This document shows positions 12,201-23,887 of a stretch of DNA of 64,000 bases, piece by piece. Origin of the DNA: Leptasterias polaris (Eukaryota; Echinodermata; Asteroidea; Forcipulatida; Asteriidae); contig JAZGTN010000068.1 in the NCBI GenBank assembly GCA_037783415.1, positions 2,604,001 through 2,668,000 on the forward strand, written 5' to 3'. The notes beneath the pieces are model-generated. The model was not told the origin of the DNA. It worked only from the letters and a program-made list of their open reading frames with translations, and did no database searches. Made by a program: the position numbers and the translations under genes. How positions within the stretch are numbered: position 1 is the stretch's first letter; each line of letters opens with the position of its first letter.

Positions 12201-15200
12201 TCTGTGCGGGATTGTGACTGGTATTGGTATAAAGTCAGCTCCCATGTTACTCAACTTCTGTAACTGTTAAAGGATATAGCACATCATGAGTTTTTAGAAA
12301 GAGTCCGGAAAAAATGCTCCAATTATCGGTTCCTTACATTAAATATCCCCTCAAATTATGCCTTCGTCCCCCTCCCTCGTGCGCAGTGCGTATGATATAT
12401 AAACGCAGCTCGCATGCTAAATCACACAGAGCACCCGACCCGTGAAGACACGCCTACTCACACTTCCTGTGGACCTTAAGTTTATTACATTACTGACGTT
12501 TGGTTAGTAGGTAGGAACAAATCCTTTGTTTGTCAATAAACACACCATCCAACCATCCAACACACCAGACCGGTGAAAATTTCAAATTCTTGGCCACAGT
12601 TTGGTTGAGACAATGAAAAACGTTTGTTAAGTTTTGATGTTGTTGCAATTTTATTGCTGTTGGCTGTAGTTTTAGTGATTTGATTTTGTTTTCAGTAGAC
12701 GACCAAACTTGATGAATGTTTACCGTTTGGTTGGTTGGATGCGTGTGTTTATTGAAACTAACGGACTAGATGGACTTTTTCAAAAAAGCAATAATACCTG
12801 AAACAAGAACACTTTAAACTTTATATCATGTGTGTATTCCCCTTGACGGAGATCTAGTCGCCCCTCTAGCGTTATGCAAAGAATCTCTGCAATGTGTAGG
12901 ATCTCTGTGTCTAGAAGAGCGTGGTATCGTAATACAGTATGCCATTAGACCTCGGTCTCGTTGGTATCTCCAGTCTACACTTCTATCACCGTGACTTCGC
13001 TATAATGAGCCTTTATTGCACTGTACCGGTGTTACCTACTAGGTTATTATAATCGTGATATAAATCCCCATATTACAGGTTAATACAGGTCTATTCTCTG
13101 CTTAATTGGATTTCTGTCACGCGTGTTGGCATTTCCAGTTCGCATGTAATTTGTCCATAACCTTGCCGGTGCGTTATCTACGTGTATATTCAATGAAGCC
13201 ACAGCTATACCCATTGCACGATGAACTAAAACTGCAACTCCATATCTGTATACATAAATCAAGTTCTTTGTTATTAGTTCATAACACACAATACTCAAAA
13301 TTTCTTATTGGATCTGACAGAGCTTGAATACAGTAACACAGCAAAGGTAACCGCATCAGAAAATCTGAATAAAATCAACGACGGCCATTTTGGATGTCAA
13401 ACCCTGGTATGAGCGGGCTAGAAAAACACTCAACTTTTCACACACTGTGACCGGTGACCCAAACTTTACAACAATCTTGTCAAATTATAATCCCTATACT
13501 TCCCCACCTTTCAAATCTCAATCAAAGTACAGACCCGAGGGTTTAAAGATAATTGAAAACACAAGTTACACTTATCAATCCTATTATTATCACACGGTCC
13601 CTTATAGCTTGGACACAGACGCAGGGGTCTTCATATAAAGTTTACAATCTCTATAATAACTCCACGTGTGTTTGCACTCCGTAATCAGAACAGATCGTCT
13701 ATGGATGTTGATGATGAGGATGGGCTACGAGTAGGCGGAGGGTAATGACTTTATAAGGCGCACAGCTGTTATCCTGACGAATGCCTCATCCATGGCCCTG
13801 CTGTGTTGGTCTTACATTCTTAAAATAGATCAACAACCCCTGGGCACGGTGTATCTCTTTGCAAAGAGGACGAGGTGGATATGTAACACCGGGGTGTTTG
13901 GTTCTCTACCATGGCAACAATAACCTCCATCATTTCGGATGGTTCTCAATAATAATAAGAAGTCACTCTGCGGGTTGCAGGCACTGCTGGCATTTCCCCC
14001 GTTGGGAGCTGTGAATACGAAACAGATATTCCTACGTGACAATGGTTCACAGTAAGAAACAAACTAATTGCATTTGGATTTCATTGTTAATTTCCAAATT
14101 TCATTAGTAAAGAATGATGAACTGTCTTCATCCACAAATCACCCCTGAATTTCATCTAGAGAAGAGGCAAGTTCCATTTTGGCAAAGGGCACTTCCGATG
14201 AAAACAAAAAATTACTAAGGCAATGGAAATGATTAAAGGGGACAAGCCAAGACCGTCCAGAGCCCATGGCCTCCGTGGCCTCCGTGGTCTCCGTGGAGTT
14301 CCAGGTTTGCAATTGAATCACATTGAGACATGGATAGCCCTATATATTATGCAAAAAACAACCTACGGAAGATTCAGCTTGTTCAGCCTAAACTTGCAGT
14401 TACAAAGTATAAATAAACATCACCGCGCAGATTCGTTGACGCACAAAAAATGTCACAGACATCATCAGCTGGTAAACTGTTTCAGACTGACATACATTTT
14501 TTTCTTTTCTAAAAATAACATTGCATGATGTTATACGCAACATCAGTATATCATTATAGCATTGTTTGGGTTCCTTTTTTGGTGTAATTGTCAATCATAA
14601 TAGACGATGTAACGGATTATTAATTATATTTACAATAAAGCCCCAAAGAAAGCATAGTTATTCGTCAGGTGAGAACTCTTGATGATAGGCCTACATCAAT
14701 TTTGCTTTTGTTTTTATTGAAAGTGTCACCGACTACCATTTTGATCTACTGTGATTGCAGTATCGTTACAAATTAATGTAAAATTTCAGATACAAACAAC
14801 AAATCATACGAACAACAATCATACCTTCATGCAAAAACGGTGCACTGAAAGAGGTTGAAACTAATAATGATAAACAGTGACTTTTCTTCTTGTTTTTATT
14901 GCTGGTGACATTGTCGTTAGAGTCTTTCGTATGGTGCCAAATATTCGACTCCACAAAGTTACGGACCGTAGTCCACGAAGTCAGTAAACCAGACAAGTTC
15001 GAATGATAGGCCTATTTATGAATACTTTTAAATCATCTTTCCACACTTTTATTTCATAACAAGCACTTATTATAGCCCAAAGCGCCCAATCCGTATACAA
15101 TGTGTCCCTTTCATACAGGCTAAATGAGACGGTAATGTGTCGTTACCACAGAGTTCTGAACTTGATGAGATCCTGACGTAATTGCATCTTGGGATGTTGT

Positions 15201-16224
15201 CTCCCTGACCCTAACCTCTCGTCTTCCAAGATAATTCTAGAAGACGACATCTTAGAAGTTGTACGTCATTCTTAGATGATCTTATCGGCGGTGGGAGGAC
15301 GACAACCTGAAATCTTTAGCTCCTGAGAAATACCAGAATACACAATCATATTGAGGATGTCACCATCCGGAAATATCGACACTGTTGGATGGCATTTTTA
15401 AAGAACCGTATAAGTAATGTTTCACGTCTTCTTTTAATCAAATAAAAGATATATTATAACCAAAATTGTTCCCAGTATTGCTTGTCCTCGCCAAGCATCA
15501 CGTCGCAATGCATTCTTTATGGCTTCATAAAACTCTTTTGGCAAACGGCAAAACATAATCATACATGAAATAACTGAGATAATGTTGTTAAATTCTAAGC
15601 ACTTGGATTTTTACTTGGGGAAAATTGTTGATGGTGTTAGCAACCAGTGTGTCATCACCCGGTGCGAAACACACTTGATGAGCAGAGCAGATCCCACTCA
15701 GCATCTGCCATATCCGTACTCCGTGAAACCTCCAGCATCAGATGCATACATATAGAATGACTGTACAACACAGTCATCTTCTCACAACAACATAAACTTG
15801 ATTTCAAGTCCCTAGATTGCAGGTATTTGTGTTTATGCCGAGTTGGGCCTGTAGAGCAGCCTGGTTCTGATTATATATCACTTTAATTGTTTGTATTGTA
15901 TGTAAAAAAAAACAAGTCTGAAATCAAAGCTACTCTTTTCCAAATGCCATGGAACTGGCACCAAGCCGATTTTATGGCGCATCCCGTTTTTCTATCATGT
16001 AAGGATGCCAAACAGAAATGGTTCAGAGACAATGTACGTATAAAGTTGTCAAATTGAAAACCATCCGTTGACACTGACTGAGGATTTTATATCAATTTTA
16101 AGGGTATTTATTTTGTGTTTTGCTTATAGTTCAATGTGCAGATTTCCCCTGAGAGATTCCTTAGCATAATTATATAGGCTATTCTCAACTATGAATATAA
16201 TATTAATATTAGTCTTACTCTTAT
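9241..16224. other. Intergenic, no gene seen apart from listed repeats
   Basis: It contains a 19-base G tract (9341-9359), a foldback repeat (11217-11324) and a short CCTCCGTGG array (14264-14292). At 12393-12405 there is a TATA-like ATGATATATAAACGCAGC after CpG-containing sequence. The longest frame (10084-10455, 123 codons) shows no motif and no coding-like features. Sequence at 12110-12185 resembles 5215-5290 (AATAAGCAATA, GATTTAGGG, CTTC, GACTTT), perhaps two old copies of one repeat. Confidence 0.5.
11217..11324. repeat. Dispersed foldback repeat, copy 1
   Basis: GGATACGGCTACAGCTGG ... ATAGCCGTAGCTGTTGCCGC. The ends are roughly inverted (GGCTACAGC against GCCGTAGCTG). It aligns with 22181-22280: TCGCTGCGTCAGCATGCGTT here, TGCCGCGTCTCATGCATTAA there, then ATA(G/C)AGGA(C/T)GT. 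Non-coding. Confidence 0.6.
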
Positions 16225-16516
16225 CAAACGTTATGTTCCTTCCAGACGTCTTCGCTCTTTGGATTCTGGCTTACTTACTGTCCCCAAAACGCGCACAAAC
16301 TGGGGGGACAGGTCCTTTGCACATGCTGGACCATTCCTCTGGAATCAGTTACCCTCACATATTCGGGATAGTAGCACCGTCGACACATTTAAAGACAGAT
16401 TGAAATTTCATTTGTTTGAAACAGCATTTAAGTAGTCTTTTCTTTCTTCCATTCATCTTCCTATATTTCTTTCGCTTTGAGCACCTTTTTAGGGGGATAT
16501 TGCGCAATATTAATAT

Positions 16517-16550
<34 letters not shown>
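16225..16550 (+). mobile_element. 3' end of a LINE, heavily 5'-truncated
   Basis: A frame ending at a TAG at 16432 reads SRRLRSLDSGLLTVPKTRTN, then WGDRSFAHAGPFLWNQLPSH and TFKDRLKFHLFETAFK. This is the same C-terminal signature (GDRSF..A.P.LWNQLP, F K..LK..LF) as the LINE at 34498. It is followed by a short 3' UTR with GAGCACCTTTTTAGG and GCGCAATATTAATATT and an ATT microsatellite tail (16519-16550). The ATG-started frame at 16191 overlaps it in another frame and is not real. Confidence 0.8.
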
Positions 16551-16827
16551 GTATATCACTACTAAAAATAAGATTATATGATAATACAAACTACGCCATT
16601 TTACAAACTTTGCTTGGCCCAAAGATCACTTTCCCGCGTAAAAAAGCTGTACATTTGAATTGAAACACAATATGAGCGTCGTGATTATTATAGGTCTGAA
16701 AGGGAAGAGTTCACAGCTCGGCTCTATTTACACCAGCTGCGGTAGGGAGGAATCATGTGTCTCTACAGATTCCATTGCGACTGACGAATACAGAAATGGG
16801 ACGGGTCAAAATGTTTCATGACAACTC

Positions 16828-16829
<2 letters not shown>

Positions 16830-16858
<29 letters not shown>
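16830..16858 (+). repeat. CT dinucleotide microsatellite
   Basis: About 14 uninterrupted CT units. Confidence 0.95.
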
Positions 16859-18805
16859 ATGGTGGATACGTGTAATCTACCAGAGTCTACCAGCAGCAGA
16901 CCGGAGTTCAACTCGTATTACGTATAGACAACTATTTTTCCGATTACTCTTATAAGTCTTACGCAGTTTGGTTTGGTTTGACTTGATTTACAAACAACTT
17001 TGTACTCGTACCCATAGAAAAGACCAAGCGCAGATAGGCCCTACGTGAAATATTTGAATTTTAGAAACAGCGCAATTATCACACCTAAAAAGTACAACAT
17101 GTACAAAAGATGAATATAAGAATTTATCATGTATTGTTCTTTTGATCTTCAAAACGATTTCTTCGCATTATTTACTTTTCTTAAGATTGTTAGGTGATTG
17201 CTTTTATTCACAACGCATTGCGGTGCATTGAGCTTAAGACGAAGCAAACAATACTACTACGACTCCCAAAACAGCAACAAGCAACGGATTATAGAGTTCA
17301 ACCATTAACACTTTTCATTTGCAATCGTCACAGAATTTAGAACACCCATGTAGTTAGACGTTTCAAAGATCACTTCGGGTGAAGTATTAAGCCCTTAAAT
17401 GTTTTCTTTGCTGAGATATTTACAGCTTTATGTAAACAAATCAAGCAGTGATCAAAAACACTGTTATAGTGTTAAGATGCTGTGCTGCTGAGTGAGTTTT
17501 ACTATTGGTCAAAAGTTGACACTTTCTCGAACATCATGTTCCCACCATCGCAATAATTTAAACTGAACCAAGAAATGAAACGAAAGCAGAGGACCAATCG
17601 ATAATAAATCGGTGTTTTAAGGGCGTCCTGTAATATAGAAAGCTTTCTATTCCTTGGATCGTTAAATGTCAGACATATTTGTCACATTCGCTCACGGCCA
17701 TGGAGTGCGCATCCCGCGCTGTTTGAACCCTTGACATTGCACGTCGTACACTGCACATTAACGTAACCCTTGGATTGCATATACAGTAACCCAGTTCATT
17801 TAGTACTTGCATGGTTGATAAACAAGACGTCTCACTGCACTGACTTATATTGGACAACATAATAAATTAATATCAGCAGACTAGGCCCAGTTAAATCCAC
17901 CAGTGTGGTTTGTTTTCTTCTCGATGCTACTATTGTTGAAACTATCGACGGTAATTTTCTCACCAAAACATTTTGTCTGCTGTGAATATACGGAATCAAG
18001 TGGTCAGCACTAGCTAATATGATTGAATAAAAAACTTGTCGTCTTTCCAAACTATTTGCCGATCACGAGACTGGCAAATCTCGCACGTGTAACACTGGAC
18101 CCTTTAAAACACGCCATTTTGTGTCCCTCACACTTTCAAGTTCAAGCAAAGTACGTTTCTCTTAGACTTGGAGAGTCTTCTGCAACAATTCCCCAGTTTG
18201 CGCCTTTAATCCAAACACAAAACTGCAACACTGTCTAGCACATTCTCCCATGTATAAAATATCCAGACGGCTTAGGTCACCAACTTAAATGATTTTACGC
18301 ACATAAAAATGACGGGGAAACATAATAAATTAACTTGGCGATCCATCCCCTCCCACAAGTCTCAAATATCAACAGTGTAATGTTTATTTGGTACACCATT
18401 ACGACATATCGCATTGCCTGATGATGTATCGAGTTGTATCATCTGCGCAACGTGCTGAAACGTGAGAGGCGGGGACCAGATCAGGTGCTTAAAAGCAAAC
18501 TGGGATTTTTGCCGGTCGGGAAAGCAGTTACTATTCTTTTAATGAAGGATTGAGTGTGTGGTGTAAATAAATCTATATGAGGCCGTACAAACAAAATGTG
18601 ATGTTTTTTTAAGGAATGTGATTTGATTTTGGCAGGAAAAGTAGTTGATGATTTTGCCCAATGTTGAATTTTGTAGAACTTTCTCTAGCGGGTTATAAAA
18701 TACTTTGGGTCGGACAATAAAGAGTGTTACAACTCGAAGTTTCGTAAATGAAGCTGGGAGACTCAGCATGAAGCGACGTGAACCTTCACCCTACTGTATC
18801 CCCTC

Positions 18806-18892
18806 GAGTTGAAGATTACCAGCGTTTAATACAGTCCTCTCTGTTATGAGTTGAAGATTACCAGCGTTTAATACAGTCCTCTCTGTTATGAG
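18806..18892 (+). repeat. 42-bp tandem duplication
   Basis: GAGTTGAAGATTACCAGCGT ... CTCTCTGTTAT occurs twice in direct succession (starts 18806 and 18848) without mismatch by eye. Confidence 0.9.
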
Positions 18893-20880
18893 GATTTAAA
18901 AATGGCGATGATCATATTCACGTGAGGTCACGTGCCATCCAGGTGTAATAAGAAATTAATTGTCATGAAGTGTGCGGCCTATGAATTATGACGTTATCTC
19001 TGTTACAGACTAGCAGCTGATGCGGATTTAGTAGGCAAATGTATAAATCATTAATGAAGTGTTACGTAATGCTGTAAAATAGTTATCTAAATTTGTTTTG
19101 AGAAATGTTTCAGCGTTATAACATTCTATATCAATATTGTAGTTTTTTGGTGTCTTTTTTGTTTTGTTTTTTGTTTTGCCTGCCATGAAAAGCCATGGAA
19201 TGCACATGATAATATTCATGGTTTATGCATCATCTATTTCCGTATATAGGCTTACAGGTTACCATACCAATGTACTGAGTTGGAGGGGTAATTTTCATTC
19301 TATCAATTTGGTATCTTCTTGTCACAACCTCGATCTCAATCTGATGTTGTTTATCAATCTTACCACCAGCTTGGTTTGAACAAGTTAAGTATCTCGACCC
19401 GAAGCTTCGACGCGAATCTGTGCAAACCGATTCGGTGCTCTACGCTTAATACCAAAGGATCAATGATTTTAGTTTTAGCAAATATGCTTGTGTCTTGACG
19501 CCCTCCTGTTTAAAAACCCACACAGGGTCATCCTGTTTCGTGTCATTGAGTAGATCAGAGAATAAAAGCTCGCTGGTATTGGTTCTGAACAGTCATGATT
19601 ATGCTTGCTGGATATCTATCTAGTGGCACCATGAAAGTTTGGTTAAGCTGCAAACCAAAATATAAAGCATCGATCGTTTCGACATTTTGTGTGTGTGTTT
19701 TTTGTTTGTTTTTGTTTTCATTTGCATAAAATGAAATATTGAAAATCTGTGATAAGTTTGACTAAGCCAGTCACACATTACAGTGACGGGATCAAGTTGA
19801 TTACGATCGGCCACCCTGAATGGGACTGACGAAAGCACTCAGTACATGTCACTGAGTAGAACTCTTTAAACTTGATTTCAAAGAACGTTTGAGTTGCATT
19901 TTCCGATTTTCCCGATTTTATTTATTTCTTTTTAAAGAAATTGTTCCCTTTTGACAGATGATGCTGTTTCAAAACGAAAAACATCCAAATACTTTCACTA
20001 ATGCCACGAAAAGGGCACACAATCCATGTAACATGCAAACTTGTTTGGGTAGACGTGGCTATATATGGATGTGAAAAAACGCCCTGATCCCGACAATTCA
20101 TGTTTATAGTTTTTAATCAACTACCACTATTGACAGACTTTATGTGCATTAATACCTCAGTAATGTAAGCTTATAACTTTCTCAAATCTATAAAAATAGC
20201 TACATTAAATTCAAATCTAAACTAAAGAATTGGACCTAACATCTTTAGTATCGTCGATATTAATGAAACTCTGATGATGGTTTTATTATACAATTTACAA
20301 ACGACTGGTGACCGCATTTGGATGTAAATACACAGTGATACTAGGAGCCAATGCCACAGCCCGGTGTTTCGGTAATAATCAATCCGTGGTTGACAATGGC
20401 GTATAGCAAGAAAGCATTATCCACCACATGAAACGAAGCTGTTGATATAAACACCCATATGGCAAGCTGGATGGGAACCAGTGACTTATCCAAGATTTTG
20501 ATATGGGGTTGGTTGTCCAAGGTCAGGGACATTATGCTCCTAAGTTACCACGAGACGAGGTCTGAGCTCCTCCTGATCCGCTGAATTTGCCACTGAAGTT
20601 TTGGAATTGATACAACCAATAGTGCTTTGCGGAATGAGGCGCCTCGGAAGATTGATGGTTTTCTAAGCTGTCAATATGAGTTCACCCTCCACGAGACCAC
20701 TGTGAAACATTCTTTGAAAATGCTCTGCCTAAAGTTGATCATTCTTTATCTGAACATAGAGAAAGGACCACGGAGAAGCATTATTTAGTGTGGCCAAACT
20801 AAAACAACAAAGCATACATCTGGTTTTCTAGACCGAATATAAAGCATGCATTGGCCTATCACGGCAGGCGAGGAAGGACG

Positions 20881-21233
20881 TTAAAGGGTGTTTACAACAT
20901 TGGTAATTGCCAAAGACCTGTATCCAAACTTGATGTGACCCAACATGTACATGAAATAACAAACCTGTGAAAGTTTAAGCTAAATCGGTCTTAGGAGTCA
21001 TGAGAAAACAGTGGAAAAAAAACCTTATGTGTTTTAACTTCTTTTCAAAAATCAGAATTTATCCTGCAGGATTAATACTGTTATTTTACTAATTTCCTAA
21101 AAACTATGGTATTTCAAGCAAAACTATTTCAAGGGAAGTTTTCCACCATGACCATCTTTATACCTTGTAAGTTATGTGAAAATCTGTGAACATTTATATT
21201 TTCATTCTTACCAATGTTGTACACACCCTTTAA
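20881..21233. mobile_element. TTAA-flanked miniature inverted-repeat element
   Basis: TTAA at 20881-20884 and 21230-21233 bracket a 345-bp element whose ends are inverted copies: AGGGTGTTTACAACATTGGT left, AGGGTGTGTACAACATTGGT on the opposite strand right, one mismatch in 20. Non-coding. The TTAA duplication suggests mobilisation by a piggyBac- or Kolobok-type transposase. Confidence 0.8.
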
Positions 21234-22180
21234 AACTGAACAGTTATGGACATTGAAATTTGAAAATAAGGGTGACGATAAAAGAGCCGACAGGGGTGTG
21301 CCATTGCATTGTGGGGAGAGGTGAAAACCACTTTGGTTTTTGTTCATATAGTCAAGGTTATTTTTTTCAAAGGCAAGCTACACGTCATGGTCACTCTTTC
21401 AATAGTTTTAAAGTCTTTGTCGCGATTCATTACAATCAGTAGGGCATGCCTGAAGTTTTTCCTGCCACATTCCTTAGTCTTTTTCAACTTGACGCGTGGA
21501 TGCTCATGGAGTTTCCGTTCCCAAAGTCAACTAATTGTTGCACTGCTTTTTGTATATAGCCTGAGTTTAAAGCACTTTACGGCGATTGTTAAATGACTTT
21601 CTTGATGCAAGCTTGTTTCGTTTGTTAATCTGATTTAAAGTTCAGCTGTGTAGGATGGGTGGAAACAAGCCGTAGGGTTACTAGAGGGACAGAGAGAACA
21701 CAGCTGGTTTCTTGCGGTCAAGTTCCTGGTCTGATAGGGAGTGAGCACATCTTAAAAGATTGACATCGATATTTTTTTCACAAAGACAACCATCTAAAAC
21801 GGACGCTCAATTGGGGTAACTATTACTTTTATCTATATAGTTTGTCTTTCCATGTAGAAGTTTTTGTGTCAATGTAAATCACACTTCACCATGCTTCTGT
21901 TAACGGGCTATGGAGAGCTCACCGGTGTGAACGGCCACTAAAAATGTTTGTTTCTTTAAATTTAAACTTAAAAAAAAAAATTCCTGCTCGTGACTGTTTC
22001 AGCCAACATGTTTTACTTTGGTGTGTATTGAGGTTGAGGGGGTTGCTGGGTCGGGAGGAGGGCAGGGGCGGTTCCTTTGAATTGCCTTCATCGCTGCCAA
22101 CCATGAGTCTGTTATTGGTCTGTTATTGGACAAGACGGAGTACTTGGTTACTTAGAGTTAAGCAATGACCGAATTGTATA

Positions 22181-22280
22181 TGGCTACGGCTACGGCTTGA
22201 TTGCCGCGTCTCATGCATTAAAATACAGGATGTTAGTAGCAACAGTCGTAGCCTTAGCCGCAGCCGCAAATTAGGACGAT
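22181..22280. repeat. Dispersed foldback repeat, copy 2
   Basis: TGGCTACGGCTACGGCTTGA at the left and CGTAGCCTTAGCCGCAGCCG at the right form a stem, with a middle part matching the copy at 11217. Probably a small non-autonomous element. I recall this sequence type from echinoderm and hemichordate DNA. Confidence 0.6.
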
Positions 22281-23487
22281 TTGAATTGAAATTTTATGAA
22301 CTCCGAGAGGCGGAGACTAGACCATCATCGGATACAGTGATTGTGCTAAATTGGGAGGGGTTTTTTTCCATTCCGGAAACACACAAAATAGTCAAGACGG
22401 GATCCATAGCAACCTAACAATAAATAAGTCATTGAATGGTATAGTAGGCCTAAGGGGGAAAAAACGTGTCCAAAATAAAATGTTTTGTTTATGCAACTAC
22501 TTGGCTTGTCTAAAAAAATAAAAAATGGCCGTACACTGAGAGCTGCAGCTCTAGCCATTTGCACTATCACCACTTTAAATGCCCAATACCCGGACATGTC
22601 GTTGCAACCCAGCGGAAATGGCAAAAAATCTGCAGATGGTTTTAAATTTAAGTGTGTGCATTGGCCTAACAATTGCTGTCAAACCATGGTCAAACTATGC
22701 GCGATTCTGCAGATCTTTTCTGACCTCGAGATACTTCAAGGCTTGTAGTCCAAGTAATAAAGGCTAGTATCCAAAGACAATGACCCCGGTGGGGGAAAAA
22801 GTCACGACCGCTGCTGATCATTTCATTCAAGACCAAAGGTTGACCCTCTTTTAATTTTCGTGACCTGTGAATAATCCTTTCATATCGTTGCCCCTTTCAG
22901 CAAACCGTGACGGTTGTAATTATCAATACACGAAAAAAAATAGCCTGTAGTCTACTTTATTAATTTCATATGTTGCTTTATGAAGTGGTGCGACCATAAT
23001 GGAGGACTTTAAAGTGGGCGGGGCAAAGTTGAAAGGTAATTAAGGTTTCAGCATGAAGTCGAGGCCCAATACACCAAACCATAGGCCTATATTAATCTGG
23101 GAACCGGTCACGAGATATGTATTACATTGTACTATGGCTGGTAGGCCATTTCTGCAAAGCATTTTTTTTTCTCTGCTTTACCAAATGTTGTAGGCCGATA
23201 CCCAACGACATGAAAACAAGACTCAGTTCGAATAAACGAGGCCTATGTGCATGCTTCGCCCATGATCTTCAACCATCGTTGTCTTTGTGTTTGCAATAGT
23301 CATGGTCCTACTCAGTAATTACACTAAACACCAGACAACGGCTCGAAACGTCAAGTAGAAATCGGCTTCTCTCAGATTCACTATACTCAGATCATACCAC
23401 TTTGTGTTACCAATAATGATACTCTTGTAGTTTATCATATAGTTCCCACCGCATAGCTTCAAGTTTACAAATTAATACAAAGATCCC

Positions 23488-23887
23488 TTAAAGGTGCTGC
23501 ATACGTTTAGTAATTGGAGCCTACTGATTGTGTTAATCCTATATAAATGTAGGTACATACAATAAAACTAACCTGTGAAAATTTCACTTCACTGAAAGGT
23601 GGTCGCGTTTTTGAGATATCACCGAAAAACCGGAGCGAATATTTCCACGCAGGAAGAATATTCCCCATAGGAATACACAGTCTGAGAAACGTTTCTGACA
23701 GAAACGCTTCTCAGATTCAAATTTTGGGGAATAAAAAGTGATATATTTTTACATAACCTAGTAGTACTTCGAAAATTAAAGTTTCTCAAAATTCATTATA
23801 CTACCCAAAGCTGCTCACTTCTTACCAAGTAAGTTTGTATTGCCATTAATTTTCAGAGTCATTACCAAACGTGTACTGTGCCTTTAA
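23488..23887. mobile_element. TTAA-flanked miniature inverted-repeat element, diverged
   Basis: TTAA at 23488-23491 and 23884-23887. Termini AGGTGCTGCATACGTTTAGT and, inverted, AGGCACAGTACACGTTTGGT match in roughly 17 of 24 bases. Inside, GAGAAACGTTTCTGACAGAA and GAAACGCTTCTCAGATTC are partly self-complementary. Non-coding. Older than the copy at 20881 judging by terminal divergence. Confidence 0.65.

Larger units (their letters stand above)
16551..20880. other. Intergenic, no gene seen apart from listed repeats
   Basis: AT-rich. Only the CT microsatellite and the 42-bp duplication stand out. Short frames are unconvincing. Confidence 0.6.

Noticed and set aside
14223..14528. Collagen-like peptide GLRGLRGLRGVPG
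   Set aside because: Arises from a three-unit CCTCCGTGG mini-array; no other Gly-X-Y sequence or exon structure nearby.
18417..18470. Possible hammerhead ribozyme (CTGATGA ... GAAACGTG)
   Set aside because: The bases between the two core boxes do not form a stem II next to GAAAC, so this is probably chance.
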